DNA of 64,000 bases, taken from an uncultured Bacteroidales bacterium (GTDB lineage Bacteria; Bacteroidota; Bacteroidia; Bacteroidales; UBA932). Below are positions 34,040 to 42,215 of the stretch, one piece after another. The notes below the pieces were generated by a model. That model did no database searches, was not told where the DNA came from, and was given only the letters and a program-made list of their open reading frames with translations. Location of the stretch: NCBI GenBank assembly GCA_900318955.1, contig ONMJ01000004.1:1-64000 (forward strand), read 5' to 3'. Within the stretch, counting starts at the first letter, position 1, and each line of letters begins with the position of its first letter. A program made the translations under genes and the position numbers.

Positions 34040-36439
34040 TTAGAAGATATTTTGGATCACGTCGGATATATTCTTTACATATACAAAGTTAAGACCTTTT
34101 ACGTAAATATCCTTAATGTCCTCAATATCTTTTCTATTGTCTTCGCTGATAATAATCGTATGGACCCCTGCCCTCTTGGCTGCGAGAATCTTCTCCTTTA
34201 TTCCGCCGACAGGTAGTACACGCCCGCGAAGGGTCATTTCTCCGGTCATGGCGATACCGCTCTTAAGAGCTTCTCCCCTGAGGGCGGAAACCATGGAACT
34301 TACCATAGTGATACCGGCGGAAGGACCGTCTTTAGGAACTGCACCTTCGGGGACATGGACATGGATATCCTTCGAGGCGAATTGCTCGGAGGTCATCTTT
34401 GCAAGTTCCGGGTGCGCCTTGATATACTGGTAGGATATCTGGGCGGACTCTTTCATCACATCACCAAGGTTGCCGGTCATAGAAAGTACACCCTTACCGG
34501 CACTTACAGAACTCTCTACAAAGAGAATCTCTCCTCCCATTTCAGTCCACGCCAGTCCTGTAACCACTCCGGGAGCTTCATTTCCCTTCTGCATATCATG
34601 GAAAGAGACAGGAAGTCCGAGATACTCCTTCAAGTTCTCCTTCTTGATGGAAGCAGGGCGTTCCTCATCCAAAGCTATCTTCTTTGCAGTGACACGCGCA
34701 ATCTTCGCAATCTGCTTCTCGAGACCGCGCACCCCGGACTCATGGGTATAGCTATTGATTATCTCCGCGAGAGCCGCCTTGTCTATCTTCAAATCAGCCT
34801 TTTTCAGCCCATGCTCCTTTATCTGCTTGGGAATCAGATAGTTCTTCGCAATTTCCATCTTCTCCTCTGCAAGATAACCCGTCACATTGATCATCTCCAT
34901 CCTGTCTTTGAGAGCAGGTTGGATGGTCCCGATGCCATTGGCCGTAGTAAGGAAAAGGACATTCGACAGATCATAATCTATATCGAGATAATTGTCATGG
35001 AACGTCGAATTCTGCTCTGGATCCAAGGCCTCGAGAAGAGCCGATGAAGGATCGCCCTTGAAATCAGATGCGAGTTTGTCGATCTCATCGAGGACTATCA
35101 CCGGATTGCTCGTTCCCGCCCTCTGGATTCCGCTGAGAATCCTTCCGGGGAGAGCTCCTACATAGGTCTTGCGGTGACCGCGAATCTCCGCCTCGTCATG
35201 CATGCCGCCAAGGGATATTCTCACATACTTTCTGCCGAGGGCCTTTGCGATGGACTTTCCGAGGCTGGTCTTGCCTACTCCGGGAGGGCCGTAGAGGCAG
35301 AGTATTGGAGATTTCATGTTGCCCTTCAGTTTGAGGACAGCGAGATACTCTATAATCCTATCTTTGACCGTCTCGAGGCCGAAATGGTCATTGTCGAGGA
35401 CCTCCTGGGCATGCTGGAGATCCAGATTATCCTCTGACATCTCTCCCCAAGGGAGGTCCAGCATAAACTGGATATAATTGTACTGGATGCTATAATCAGG
35501 AGAGTTGGGATTGTACTTCTCAAGACGCTTCATCTCCTTTTCGAAAATCGCCTTTACGTTCTCCGGCCACTTTTTCTTTGCAGCGGCATCGCGGAATTTC
35601 TGGAAATCTTCGGACTCGTCCATTCCGAGCTCTTCCTGGATAGTACGGAGCTGATTGTTGAGATAATACTCCCTCTGCTGCTGGTCAATGTCACTGCGTA
35701 CCTTCTGGTTGATTTCCTGCTTGATCCTGAGGATTTGGACCTGGGTCTCGAGGACAGAAAGGAGTTTCATCCCCCTGACCTGCATGTCAGAATACTGAAG
35801 GAGACCGACTTTCTCAGAGAAGTTTTCGACTTCGATGGTGGTCGCGATAAAATTGACCAGGAACTGGTAATTATCAATCGACTTCAGGGCTGTAACAGCT
35901 TCCTTCGGAGCAAAAGAAGAGGATTTAACTATGTTCCCAGCCTTTTCCTTGAGAGAATCCATCAGTATTTTGAGCTGGTTTTCCTCAACCGGAGGCATGA
36001 CATCATCAATGTATGTCACCCTCGCTATAATATAAGGGTCGAATGAGATTACCGACTCAAGAGCAAGACGCTTCAAGCCTTGCAGAATGACAGTAAGGGT
36101 ACCGTCCGGCATTTCAATAGTCTTAATGACCTTTGCAACAGTACCATACTGGTTCAAATCCTTCTCTTGAGGATCTTCTACAGTGATGTCAGTTTGCGGA
36201 ACGGCACCGAGAAGGCCGTCCCTTTTCTCGACATCACGGATAAGCCGGATAGACTTTTCCCTGCCGATGGTGACAGGATATACCGTCCCGGGAAATATCA
36301 CCGCATTCCTGAGAGCCAGGATCGGGAGGGATGGAGGAAGGGTCGACTCGTCGAATTTAGAGAAAAAATCTCCTTCCGCGACAGGCATAATGTTGACTTC
36401 CATTCCTCCTACAGAGAATTTATTGACTATATCTTTCAT
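34040..36439 (-). CDS. lon: ATP-dependent protease Lon
   Basis: Lon degrades misfolded and regulatory proteins. The 799-residue protein has the N-terminal substrate-binding domain, the Walker A motif [15 protein letters not shown], and a C-terminal serine protease domain with the catalytic Ser near residue 707 in GPSAGIT and a downstream Lys. It starts a four-gene operon. A minus-strand TATTTTTG (36450-36457) and the palindrome TGACA-AAA-TGTCA (36467-36479) lie just upstream and may control it. Confidence 0.97.
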   Translation of the reverse strand: MKDIVNKFSVGGMEVNIMPVAEGDFFSKFDESTLPPSLPILALRNAVIFPGTVYPVTIGREKSIRLIRDVEKRDGLLGAVPQTDITVEDPQEKDLNQYGTVAKVIKTIEMPDGTLTVILQGLKRLALESVISFDPYIIARVTYIDDVMPPVEENQLKILMDSLKEKAGNIVKSSSFAPKEAVTALKSIDNYQFLVNFIATTIEVENFSEKVGLLQYSDMQVRGMKLLSVLETQVQILRIKQEINQKVRSDIDQQQREYYLNNQLRTIQEELGMDESEDFQKFRDAAAKKKWPENVKAIFEKEMKRLEKYNPNSPDYSIQYNYIQFMLDLPWGEMSEDNLDLQHAQEVLDNDHFGLETVKDRIIEYLAVLKLKGNMKSPILCLYGPPGVGKTSLGKSIAKALGRKYVRISLGGMHDEAEIRGHRKTYVGALPGRILSGIQRAGTSNPVIVLDEIDKLASDFKGDPSSALLEALDPEQNSTFHDNYLDIDYDLSNVLFLTTANGIGTIQPALKDRMEMINVTGYLAEEKMEIAKNYLIPKQIKEHGLKKADLKIDKAALAEIINSYTHESGVRGLEKQIAKIARVTAKKIALDEERPASIKKENLKEYLGLPVSFHDMQKGNEAPGVVTGLAWTEMGGEILFVESSVSAGKGVLSMTGNLGDVMKESAQISYQYIKAHPELAKMTSEQFASKDIHVHVPEGAVPKDGPSAGITMVSSMVSALRGEALKSGIAMTGEMTLRGRVLPVGGIKEKILAAKRAGVHTIIISEDNRKDIEDIKDIYVKGLNFVYVKNISDVIQNIF

Positions 36440-36449
36440 ATTGCAAATT

Positions 36450-36479
36450 CAAAAATAAGATTTTTTTGACAAAATGTCA
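36450..36479 (-). promoter_or_regulatory. lon promoter region with a TGACA-AAA-TGTCA palindrome
   Basis: TATTTTTG on the minus strand (36457 to 36450) is a candidate -7 box ending 10 bases before the lon ATG. The perfect palindrome TGACA (36467-36471) and TGTCA (36475-36479) sits in the -10 to -33 spacer region and looks like an operator. The factor is unknown. Confidence 0.45.
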
Positions 36480-36563
36480 TAATGTGCCCCTTTTTCAAGC
36501 GCGAGAACATATAGGTCAATCTCCGTGCCAATGCCCTACATGTCATAAAATCCACATTATTAT

Positions 36564-36594
36564 TTTGATTATTAAAAAAATAACAGTAACTTTG
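36564..36594 (+). promoter_or_regulatory. Promoter of the HU gene
   Basis: TTTG at 36564-36567 and TAACTTTG at 36587-36594 are 19 bases apart, an exact consensus fit. The ATG follows after a 50-base leader that is almost only A and T. Confidence 0.8.
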
Positions 36595-36644
36595 CTGTTC
36601 CAAAGAGTATCCATATATATATTTAATTTTTAATAAAATTTAAT

Positions 36645-36926
36645 ATGACAAAGGCAGAGATCGTCAATGAAGTTGCAAAAGCAACAGGCATTGAAAAGGC
36701 AGAAGTACTTTCAGTTTTGGAAGCTTCAATGGAATGTGTAAAGAATTCAGTAGCAAGCGGTGAGCCTGTTTATCTCCGTGGTTTCGGTAGCTTCATCATC
36801 AAGCACAGAGCACAGAAAGCTGCAAGGAACATCACCAAAAAATCCACTATTGTTATTCCCGCTCACGACATTCCCGCATTCAAGCCGGCTAAGGTTTTTG
36901 TCGAATCTTTGAAAGAGAATAAATAA
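36645..36926 (+). CDS. HU-family DNA-binding protein
   Basis: The 93-residue nucleoid protein matches HU/IHF in length: MTKAEIVNEVAKATG at the N terminus, the RGFGSFIIKHR saddle strand, and the DNA-intercalating arm around ARNITKKSTIVIPAHDIPAFKPAK. Together with the Hc1-like protein at 9.7 kb it would package the chromosome. It has its own strong promoter and is followed by the tiny COX24-type gene. Confidence 0.95.
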   Translation: MTKAEIVNEVAKATGIEKAEVLSVLEASMECVKNSVASGEPVYLRGFGSFIIKHRAQKAARNITKKSTIVIPAHDIPAFKPAKVFVESLKENK

Positions 36927-36943
36927 TTTTAATTTAATTAGCT

Positions 36944-37033
36944 ATGCCAAGCGGAAAAAAGAGAAAAAGACATAAAATGGCGACGCACAAGCGTAAAAAG
37001 CGCTTGCGCAAAGACAGACACAAGAAGAAATAA
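36944..37033 (+). CDS. Tiny basic AURKAIP1/COX24-domain protein (candidate ribosomal protein)
   Basis: The 29-residue protein starts MPSGKKRKRHKM and consists almost only of Lys, Arg and His. I recognise it as the AURKAIP1/COX24-domain protein found in most Bacteroidetes annotations; the mitochondrial relative mS38 is a small-subunit ribosomal protein, so a ribosomal role is likely by homology. It follows the HU gene by 17 bases and a terminator comes after it. Confidence 0.85.
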   Translation: MPSGKKRKRHKMATHKRKKRLRKDRHKKK

Positions 37034-37052
37034 TATTTCTCATGTGTCCCCA

Positions 37053-37071
37053 TTTTAGCAGTCTGCTAAAA
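37053..37071 (+). other. Perfect hairpin upstream of rng
   Basis: TTTTAGCA (37053-37060) and TGCTAAAA (37064-37071) form a perfect 8-base-pair stem around a 3-base loop. It is immediately followed by the terminator hairpin. Possibly part of an RNase G/E leader control element. Confidence 0.5.
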
Positions 37072-37075
37072 GCCG

Positions 37076-37112
37076 AGGGCTGACCGGAAGAGCCGGTGGC
37101 CCTTTTGTTTTT
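37076..37112 (+). terminator. Terminator of the HU/COX24 transcript, 15 bases before rng
   Basis: GGGC (37077-37080) and ACCGG (37083-37087) pair with CCGGT (37093-37097) and GCCC (37099-37102), followed by TTTTGTTTTT. The rng start is at 37128, so any transcript reaching rng must read through or start beyond it. Confidence 0.75.
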
Positions 37113-37127
37113 CCGTTCTTTAACACA

Positions 37128-38705
37128 ATGAATTCCTATATGGAGTCCGAAAAACCGACAAAAGACCTCATCGTAGACGTATCTTCGAGCGAGGTCAAGA
37201 TCGCTCTGATGGAAGACCACAGACTGATCGAATTCAACACGGAGTCCGTTCAGGGTACACATTTTTCGGTAGGAGATGTCTACCTCGGAAAAGTTAAGAA
37301 GATTCTTCCCTCCCTGAATGCGGCCTTTGTCGATATCGGTGACAAGAAAGAGGCGTTCGTTCATTATCTGGATCTGGGTCTGTATTTCAATGCATTCGAC
37401 AGGTTCGTTAAAGAAAGCAACCAGAACACCAACCTCTTGGACCTCTACTCCTCCATTCCCCTTGGGAGTCCTCTCCCTAAGGAAGGCAGGATAGAGTCTG
37501 TAGTCAAACAGGGCCAGATGATCATCGTTCAGATCGTCAAGGAGCCGATTTCGACCAAAGGTTCGAGACTGACAGCGGAAATTTCATTGGCAGGACGGAA
37601 CATTGTACTGCTCCCCTTTGCAGAAAAGGTGAGCATCTCCCAGAAAATCTCCTCCAAGGAGGAGAAAAAGCGTCTTGAGACACTTGTAAGGAGCATCCTT
37701 CCCAAAAACTATGGTGCTATAATCCGAACGGCGGCGGAAGGCAAGAACGCAGCAGTGCTGGTTGCCGAGACCGAATCGCTTATCGACAAATGGAAGAGTT
37801 CTTGGGAAAAGATCGCCAAAGAGAAGAAAACCCAGCAGCTGTTTACAGAATACAGCAAGACCACGACAGTCCTGAGGGACCTTCTGAACGACTCGTTCTC
37901 CAATATTTATATCAATGAAGAACGGGTATGCGACGAAGCCAAAAAGTACGTTTCCTTAATATCTCCCGATCAGGAGAAAATCGTACACCTTTACTCCGAC
38001 CGTCAGCCGATATTCGACCATTTTGAGGTCACAAGGCAGATCAAGAGTTCATTTGGGAAAGTGGTTCCGATGAAGCAGGGAGCATATCTTGTCATCGAGA
38101 CGACTGAAGCGCTGAATGTGATTGACGTCAATAGCGGAATACGCACAAAGACCAACGACCAGGAAGACAATGCTTTCGAAGTCAACAAACTGGCGGCAGA
38201 CGAAATCGCAAGACAGCTGAGGCTCAGAGATATGGGAGGGATAGTGATTGTGGATTTCATCGACATGGACAACAACGATCACAAGGTAGCCCTCTTTAAA
38301 CATATGCAAGAGCTGATGGAAAGTGACAGGGCGAAGCACAATGTGCTGCCTCTTACAAAGTTCGGGTTGATGCAGATCACCCGCCAGAGGATTCGCCCGG
38401 TGACGGAGATTAATACCGCAGAGACTTGCCCGGTCTGCCACGGCACCGGAAAGATAGCATCAAGTATCGTCATAGACGAGGAGATTGAGCGGAAGATTGC
38501 ATTCTACGTCATTGAAAAGAGGGAAAGAAGTTTTACACTAAAGACCGGACCGATACTCGGAGCGTACCTCAAACGAGGATTCTTTAACTCTTTTATAGCA
38601 AAATGGAAGAAAAAGTACAGATGTAAAATAGAGCTGGTCGAATCATCCGACTTCTCTGTCCTGCAGAATGAACTTTACAACGAAAAAGGGGACAAGCTTG
38701 AATAG
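37128..38705 (+). CDS. rng: Ribonuclease G/E family endoribonuclease
   Basis: This single-strand endoribonuclease acts in mRNA turnover and rRNA maturation. The 525-residue protein has an S1 domain (about 35-125, GDVYLGKVKKILPSLNAAFVDIG), the catalytic DNase I-like domain with the Asp pair in DVNSG and VDFIDMDN, and a zinc-link CPVCHGTG. It lacks the long RNase E C-terminal scaffold, so RNase G is the closer name. Its stop codon lies inside the loop of its own terminator. Confidence 0.95.
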   Translation: MNSYMESEKPTKDLIVDVSSSEVKIALMEDHRLIEFNTESVQGTHFSVGDVYLGKVKKILPSLNAAFVDIGDKKEAFVHYLDLGLYFNAFDRFVKESNQNTNLLDLYSSIPLGSPLPKEGRIESVVKQGQMIIVQIVKEPISTKGSRLTAEISLAGRNIVLLPFAEKVSISQKISSKEEKKRLETLVRSILPKNYGAIIRTAAEGKNAAVLVAETESLIDKWKSSWEKIAKEKKTQQLFTEYSKTTTVLRDLLNDSFSNIYINEERVCDEAKKYVSLISPDQEKIVHLYSDRQPIFDHFEVTRQIKSSFGKVVPMKQGAYLVIETTEALNVIDVNSGIRTKTNDQEDNAFEVNKLAADEIARQLRLRDMGGIVIVDFIDMDNNDHKVALFKHMQELMESDRAKHNVLPLTKFGLMQITRQRIRPVTEINTAETCPVCHGTGKIASSIVIDEEIERKIAFYVIEKRERSFTLKTGPILGAYLKRGFFNSFIAKWKKKYRCKIELVESSDFSVLQNELYNEKGDKLE

Positions 38706-38719
38706 GCTTGTCCTTTTTT
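38690..38719 (+). terminator. Terminator of rng overlapping its stop codon
   Basis: GGACAAGC (38690-38697) and GCTTGTCC (38706-38713) form a perfect 8-base-pair stem followed by six T. The rng stop TAG (38703-38705) is in the loop. Confidence 0.85.
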
Positions 38720-38721
38720 AT

Positions 38722-38729
38722 TATATTTG
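38722..38729 (+). promoter_or_regulatory. -7 box of lnt
   Basis: TATATTTG, directly after the rng terminator T-run and only 5 bases before the lnt ATG. Confidence 0.6.
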
Positions 38730-38734
38730 TAATA

Positions 38735-40336
38735 ATGAAAAAGATAAGATACACGATGCTGCTGCTCGGATTTCTCTCCGCAGTTATGATGAGCATTCCC
38801 TTTCTGGTGCCACATACAGGCATATTGGCGCTATTCGGTCTAGTACCTCTGTTATGTATGGAGAGAATAGCAACCAACAGCGGGCTCAAGCATTTCTGGT
38901 GGTGGAATTACGGGACATTCGTTCTTTGGAACGCCATCACCACCTTCTGGGTATGCAACGCGACGGTGGGCGGAGCTGTTTTTGCCATCCTCGCTAACTC
39001 CCTCCAGATGTCTGTCATCTTCGGGCTATTCAGGTGGACGAGGAAACGTCTTGGCGGAGTTCTCCCCTATGTATTCCTTCCCGCGGCATGGATTGCATGG
39101 GAAAAATGGTATCTTACTCTTTCTCAGATTTCATGGCCCTGGCTGGTGCTTGGTAACTCCTTTGCCGGATCGGTAGAGATGGTCCAATGGTACAGCGTGA
39201 CCGGCTCTCTCGGAGGCTCCCTCTGGGTATGGGGGTCCAACCTTGCGGTCTTCGGAATCATGGTGGTCCTTTCCGATGGAAGATGGCAGAAGCAATTCAA
39301 TATCAAGGCTAAAGCTGCGGCAATCGCTTCTTCCGCCTTGGTTATCTTCGCCCCAATGGTCTGGTCAGCCATCCTGTGGAACAACTATGAAGAGACGTCC
39401 GAACCCCTCGATGTTATTATAGCACAGCCGAATCTCGATCCATACCAGAAGTTTCAATCTCTGACTCAGGAGCAGCAAACTGCGATAATAATGGGGCAGT
39501 TCAGCTCCGCTCTTGAAGGGAAGGAGAATAAACCAAGACTTCTTCTAACCCCGGAGACATTTACAAATGACGTAGTGGTAGGCGATGTAACCTCCGGAAA
39601 GACATATAGGCGCTTTGCTTCACTGACAGAGAATTACCCCGGGACAAATGTCCTTTTCGGGGCCTCTTCATACGAGATTTTTGACGAGAAACCTTCAATC
39701 CTATCCCGCCAGTTTAATGGGAAATGGTACGAAAGTCACAACTCCGCAATAATGGTACGGGACGATGACGACTACGATATATACCATAAGTCCAAGCTGG
39801 TTGTAGGAGTAGAGATGACCCCGTACCCCAAAGTATTCGTTCCCATAGACAACCTGCTCGGCGGCGTCATGGGAAGGAATGTCGGACAGAAAGAAGTCTC
39901 GCTACTCGATTTCCGCTATGAGGACAAGGTCGTCCCCACAGGCTGCGCAATCTGCTATGAGTCAGTATATGGAGAGCACTGCGCAGAATATGTCAGAAAA
40001 GGCGCAAAACTTCTTACAGTCATTACCAACGACGCCTGGTGGGGAGACACCCCGGGATACCGTCAACACCTGACATACAGCTCATTACGGGCTATTGAGA
40101 CAAGGCGGGACATCGCCCGCTGCGCAAATACCGGAATATCTGCAATCATAAATCAACGCGGCGAGATTCTCGAAAGGACATCCTGGTGGGAACCAGCCAT
40201 TCTCGAAGGTACCGTCAATCTCTCAGAAGAGATAACCCCCTTTGTCCGCGTAGGAGACATCGTCGGGAGGCTGTCAGTATTCGTATTCTCTCTGCTTCTT
40301 CTTGCCGCCATTGTCCGAATAAAGAAATTTTCGTAA
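38735..40336 (+). CDS. lnt: Apolipoprotein N-acyltransferase
   Basis: Lnt adds the third acyl chain to the N-terminal Cys of lipoproteins, of which this window encodes several. The 533-residue protein has about six N-terminal membrane segments, then a nitrilase-like domain with the expected catalytic residues: Glu in LLTPETF, Lys in YHKSKLVVGVE and Cys in GCAICYESVYGEH. A final transmembrane helix closes it. The ATG at 38735 is used because the upstream part of the frame is promoter and terminator sequence. Confidence 0.95.
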   Translation: MKKIRYTMLLLGFLSAVMMSIPFLVPHTGILALFGLVPLLCMERIATNSGLKHFWWWNYGTFVLWNAITTFWVCNATVGGAVFAILANSLQMSVIFGLFRWTRKRLGGVLPYVFLPAAWIAWEKWYLTLSQISWPWLVLGNSFAGSVEMVQWYSVTGSLGGSLWVWGSNLAVFGIMVVLSDGRWQKQFNIKAKAAAIASSALVIFAPMVWSAILWNNYEETSEPLDVIIAQPNLDPYQKFQSLTQEQQTAIIMGQFSSALEGKENKPRLLLTPETFTNDVVVGDVTSGKTYRRFASLTENYPGTNVLFGASSYEIFDEKPSILSRQFNGKWYESHNSAIMVRDDDDYDIYHKSKLVVGVEMTPYPKVFVPIDNLLGGVMGRNVGQKEVSLLDFRYEDKVVPTGCAICYESVYGEHCAEYVRKGAKLLTVITNDAWWGDTPGYRQHLTYSSLRAIETRRDIARCANTGISAIINQRGEILERTSWWEPAILEGTVNLSEEITPFVRVGDIVGRLSVFVFSLLLLAAIVRIKKFS

Positions 40337-40365
40337 CTTCGCAGGGTTATAGACGAATTGATACC

Positions 40366-41157
40366 ATGGCCGAAAGCGGATCGAAGAAATTTTTTAACAA
40401 CTGGATAGTCAAGAATTTACTTGGAGCGGTGGCGCTTGTTTTCGCCCTCCTTGTCGTTGTTAGCATACTTCTCAACATTGTTACGCGGCACAACCGTACC
40501 GTTGAGGTTCCGGACTTTACAAACATGAGCATTGCGGAAGCCCAGGTTGCAGCGGCCGCCGGTGACGTAAAGGTTAAGGTGACCGATTCGGTCTTTGTAA
40601 GAAGGCTCGGCGCAGGAGTGGTATTCCGCCAGACCCCTAAAGCTGGTTCTAAGGTAAAGAAGGGCCGCAGCATCTTTCTTACCATCAACTCTATTGTCCC
40701 CCGGAAGACAACTATGCCAAATCTTGTCGGCTATTCGCTCATTGAGGCAAAAGCAGAGCTTACCAACCATGGACTGAATCTCGGAAAGCTCAACTATGTC
40801 AGCGATATTGCTACAAATAACGTTCTCGGACAGTCATATAAGGGCCGCGCAATCCGCCCGGGGGCCAAGATAGTCACAGGCTCCGACATTGACCTCGAAG
40901 TCGGCCTCAGCAGGGAAGACAGCCGGACAACGGTTCCCAATGTTACAGGAATGAAATACATCCGCGCGGTAGATGCAATCCACGATCGATATCTGAACGT
41001 CGGCCGAGTCCACTTTGATGACGACATCGTCAGTTACCGCGATTCAGTCAATGCAGTAGTATACAAGCAGGATTCGCCTGGAACCGCAAAGACCCTGGGC
41101 TCATCTGTCAACATTTATCTTACTCTCGACGAGAGCAAACTCCCTTCTGCGAAATGA
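40366..41157 (+). CDS. Membrane-anchored PASTA-domain protein
   Basis: The 263-residue protein has an N-terminal cytoplasmic stub, a transmembrane helix (about 20-42) and three PASTA repeats (about 46-112, 115-185 and 190-255; VPDFTNMSIAEAQ, MPNLVGYSLIEAKAEL and VPNVTGMKYIRAVDAI mark their starts). PASTA domains bind peptidoglycan or muropeptides. There is no kinase domain, unlike PknB. It overlaps the downstream pseudouridine synthase gene by 4 bases, a pairing common in Bacteroidetes. The ATG at 40366 is preferred because the longer frame overlaps lnt. Confidence 0.9.
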   Translation: MAESGSKKFFNNWIVKNLLGAVALVFALLVVVSILLNIVTRHNRTVEVPDFTNMSIAEAQVAAAAGDVKVKVTDSVFVRRLGAGVVFRQTPKAGSKVKKGRSIFLTINSIVPRKTTMPNLVGYSLIEAKAELTNHGLNLGKLNYVSDIATNNVLGQSYKGRAIRPGAKIVTGSDIDLEVGLSREDSRTTVPNVTGMKYIRAVDAIHDRYLNVGRVHFDDDIVSYRDSVNAVVYKQDSPGTAKTLGSSVNIYLTLDESKLPSAK

Positions 41158-42215
41158 CGGAAGACGAGATCATCGACGGCCTCCCGACTCCCGACGAGGG
41201 ATCGGAAGAGATGTTTGAGCACTTTCGTCTGGTTGCAGACAAAGGGCAGTCTCCTATAAGGGTGGATAAATATATCTCGACCCATGTTGAGTATACCTCC
41301 CGGCACAGAGTACAACTCGCGATAAAAAACGGGTATGTGCTGGTAAATGACAAGGTCGCAAAAGCCAACACCATTATCCGCCCCGAGGATGTCATCCGCT
41401 TCGTGATGCCCTATCAGAGGCGCGGAGTCGAGATCTTACCAGAGGATATTCCCCTCAACATAGTATATGAAGACGACGATGTTCTTGTAGTAAACAAGCC
41501 TGCCGGCATGGTCGTCCATCCGGGGCACGGGCACTTCTCCGGGACCCTTATCAACGCCCTCGCCTTCCATCTGGGACTATCCCAGGGGCCTGACGCAGAG
41601 GATGAGAGGATGGGAATACTCGTCCACAGGATAGACAAAGATACATCCGGCCTTCTCCTTGTTGCCAAGAACCCGGAAGCACAGCTGAATCTTGCCGGTC
41701 AATTCTTCGTCCATTCAATCGACAGGCTGTACGTTGCAGTGGTCTGGGGCAATATTCAGGAGGATGAGGGCACGATAACGACAACTATCGGCAGGGACCC
41801 TAACGACCGGCTCCGGTTCCGCGTTTATGACGACCCGGAAAAGGGCAAAATTGCAATCACCCACTACAAAGTCATCGAGAGGCTCGGATTCATTACAGTC
41901 GTAGAATGCCGCCTAGAGACTGGCAGGACCCACCAGATCAGGGTCCATATGAGCCATATCGGGCACCCTCTTTTCAATGACGAGCGCTATGGAGGGTCCG
42001 AGATTCGGAAAGGGACCATATATACAAAATATAAGCAGTTCATTCAGAACTGCTTTGAAATCTGCCCGCGTCAGGCGCTCCACGCGAAGACGCTCGGCTT
42101 TGATCATCCCTCCTCCGGGAAAAGAGTCTTCTTCGATTCCACCCTGCCGGAAGACATGACCGCACTAATAGAAAAGTGGCGGAAATATACCGCCACTCTT
42201 CCTACTCAGTCATAG
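41154..42215 (+). CDS. 23S rRNA pseudouridine synthase, RluA/RluD family
   Basis: The enzyme isomerises uridines in 23S rRNA (RluD type: helix 69). The 353-residue protein has an N-terminal S4 domain (about 35-85, IRVDKYISTHV) and the catalytic Asp in HRIDKDTSGLLL, followed by the GRTHQIRVHMSHIGHPLFND motif. RluD-like length and S4 domain favour RluD, but the subfamily cannot be fixed by eye. Its last 14 bases overlap the 3' end of the convergent GH2 gene. Confidence 0.93.
   Translation: MTEDEIIDGLPTPDEGSEEMFEHFRLVADKGQSPIRVDKYISTHVEYTSRHRVQLAIKNGYVLVNDKVAKANTIIRPEDVIRFVMPYQRRGVEILPEDIPLNIVYEDDDVLVVNKPAGMVVHPGHGHFSGTLINALAFHLGLSQGPDAEDERMGILVHRIDKDTSGLLLVAKNPEAQLNLAGQFFVHSIDRLYVAVVWGNIQEDEGTITTTIGRDPNDRLRFRVYDDPEKGKIAITHYKVIERLGFITVVECRLETGRTHQIRVHMSHIGHPLFNDERYGGSEIRKGTIYTKYKQFIQNCFEICPRQALHAKTLGFDHPSSGKRVFFDSTLPEDMTALIEKWRKYTATLPTQS

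Noticed and set aside
40186-40365. 60-codon N-terminal extension of the PASTA protein
   Set aside because: It lies within lnt in another frame and is Arg/Ser-rich shadow sequence; the ATG at 40366 begins the real protein.
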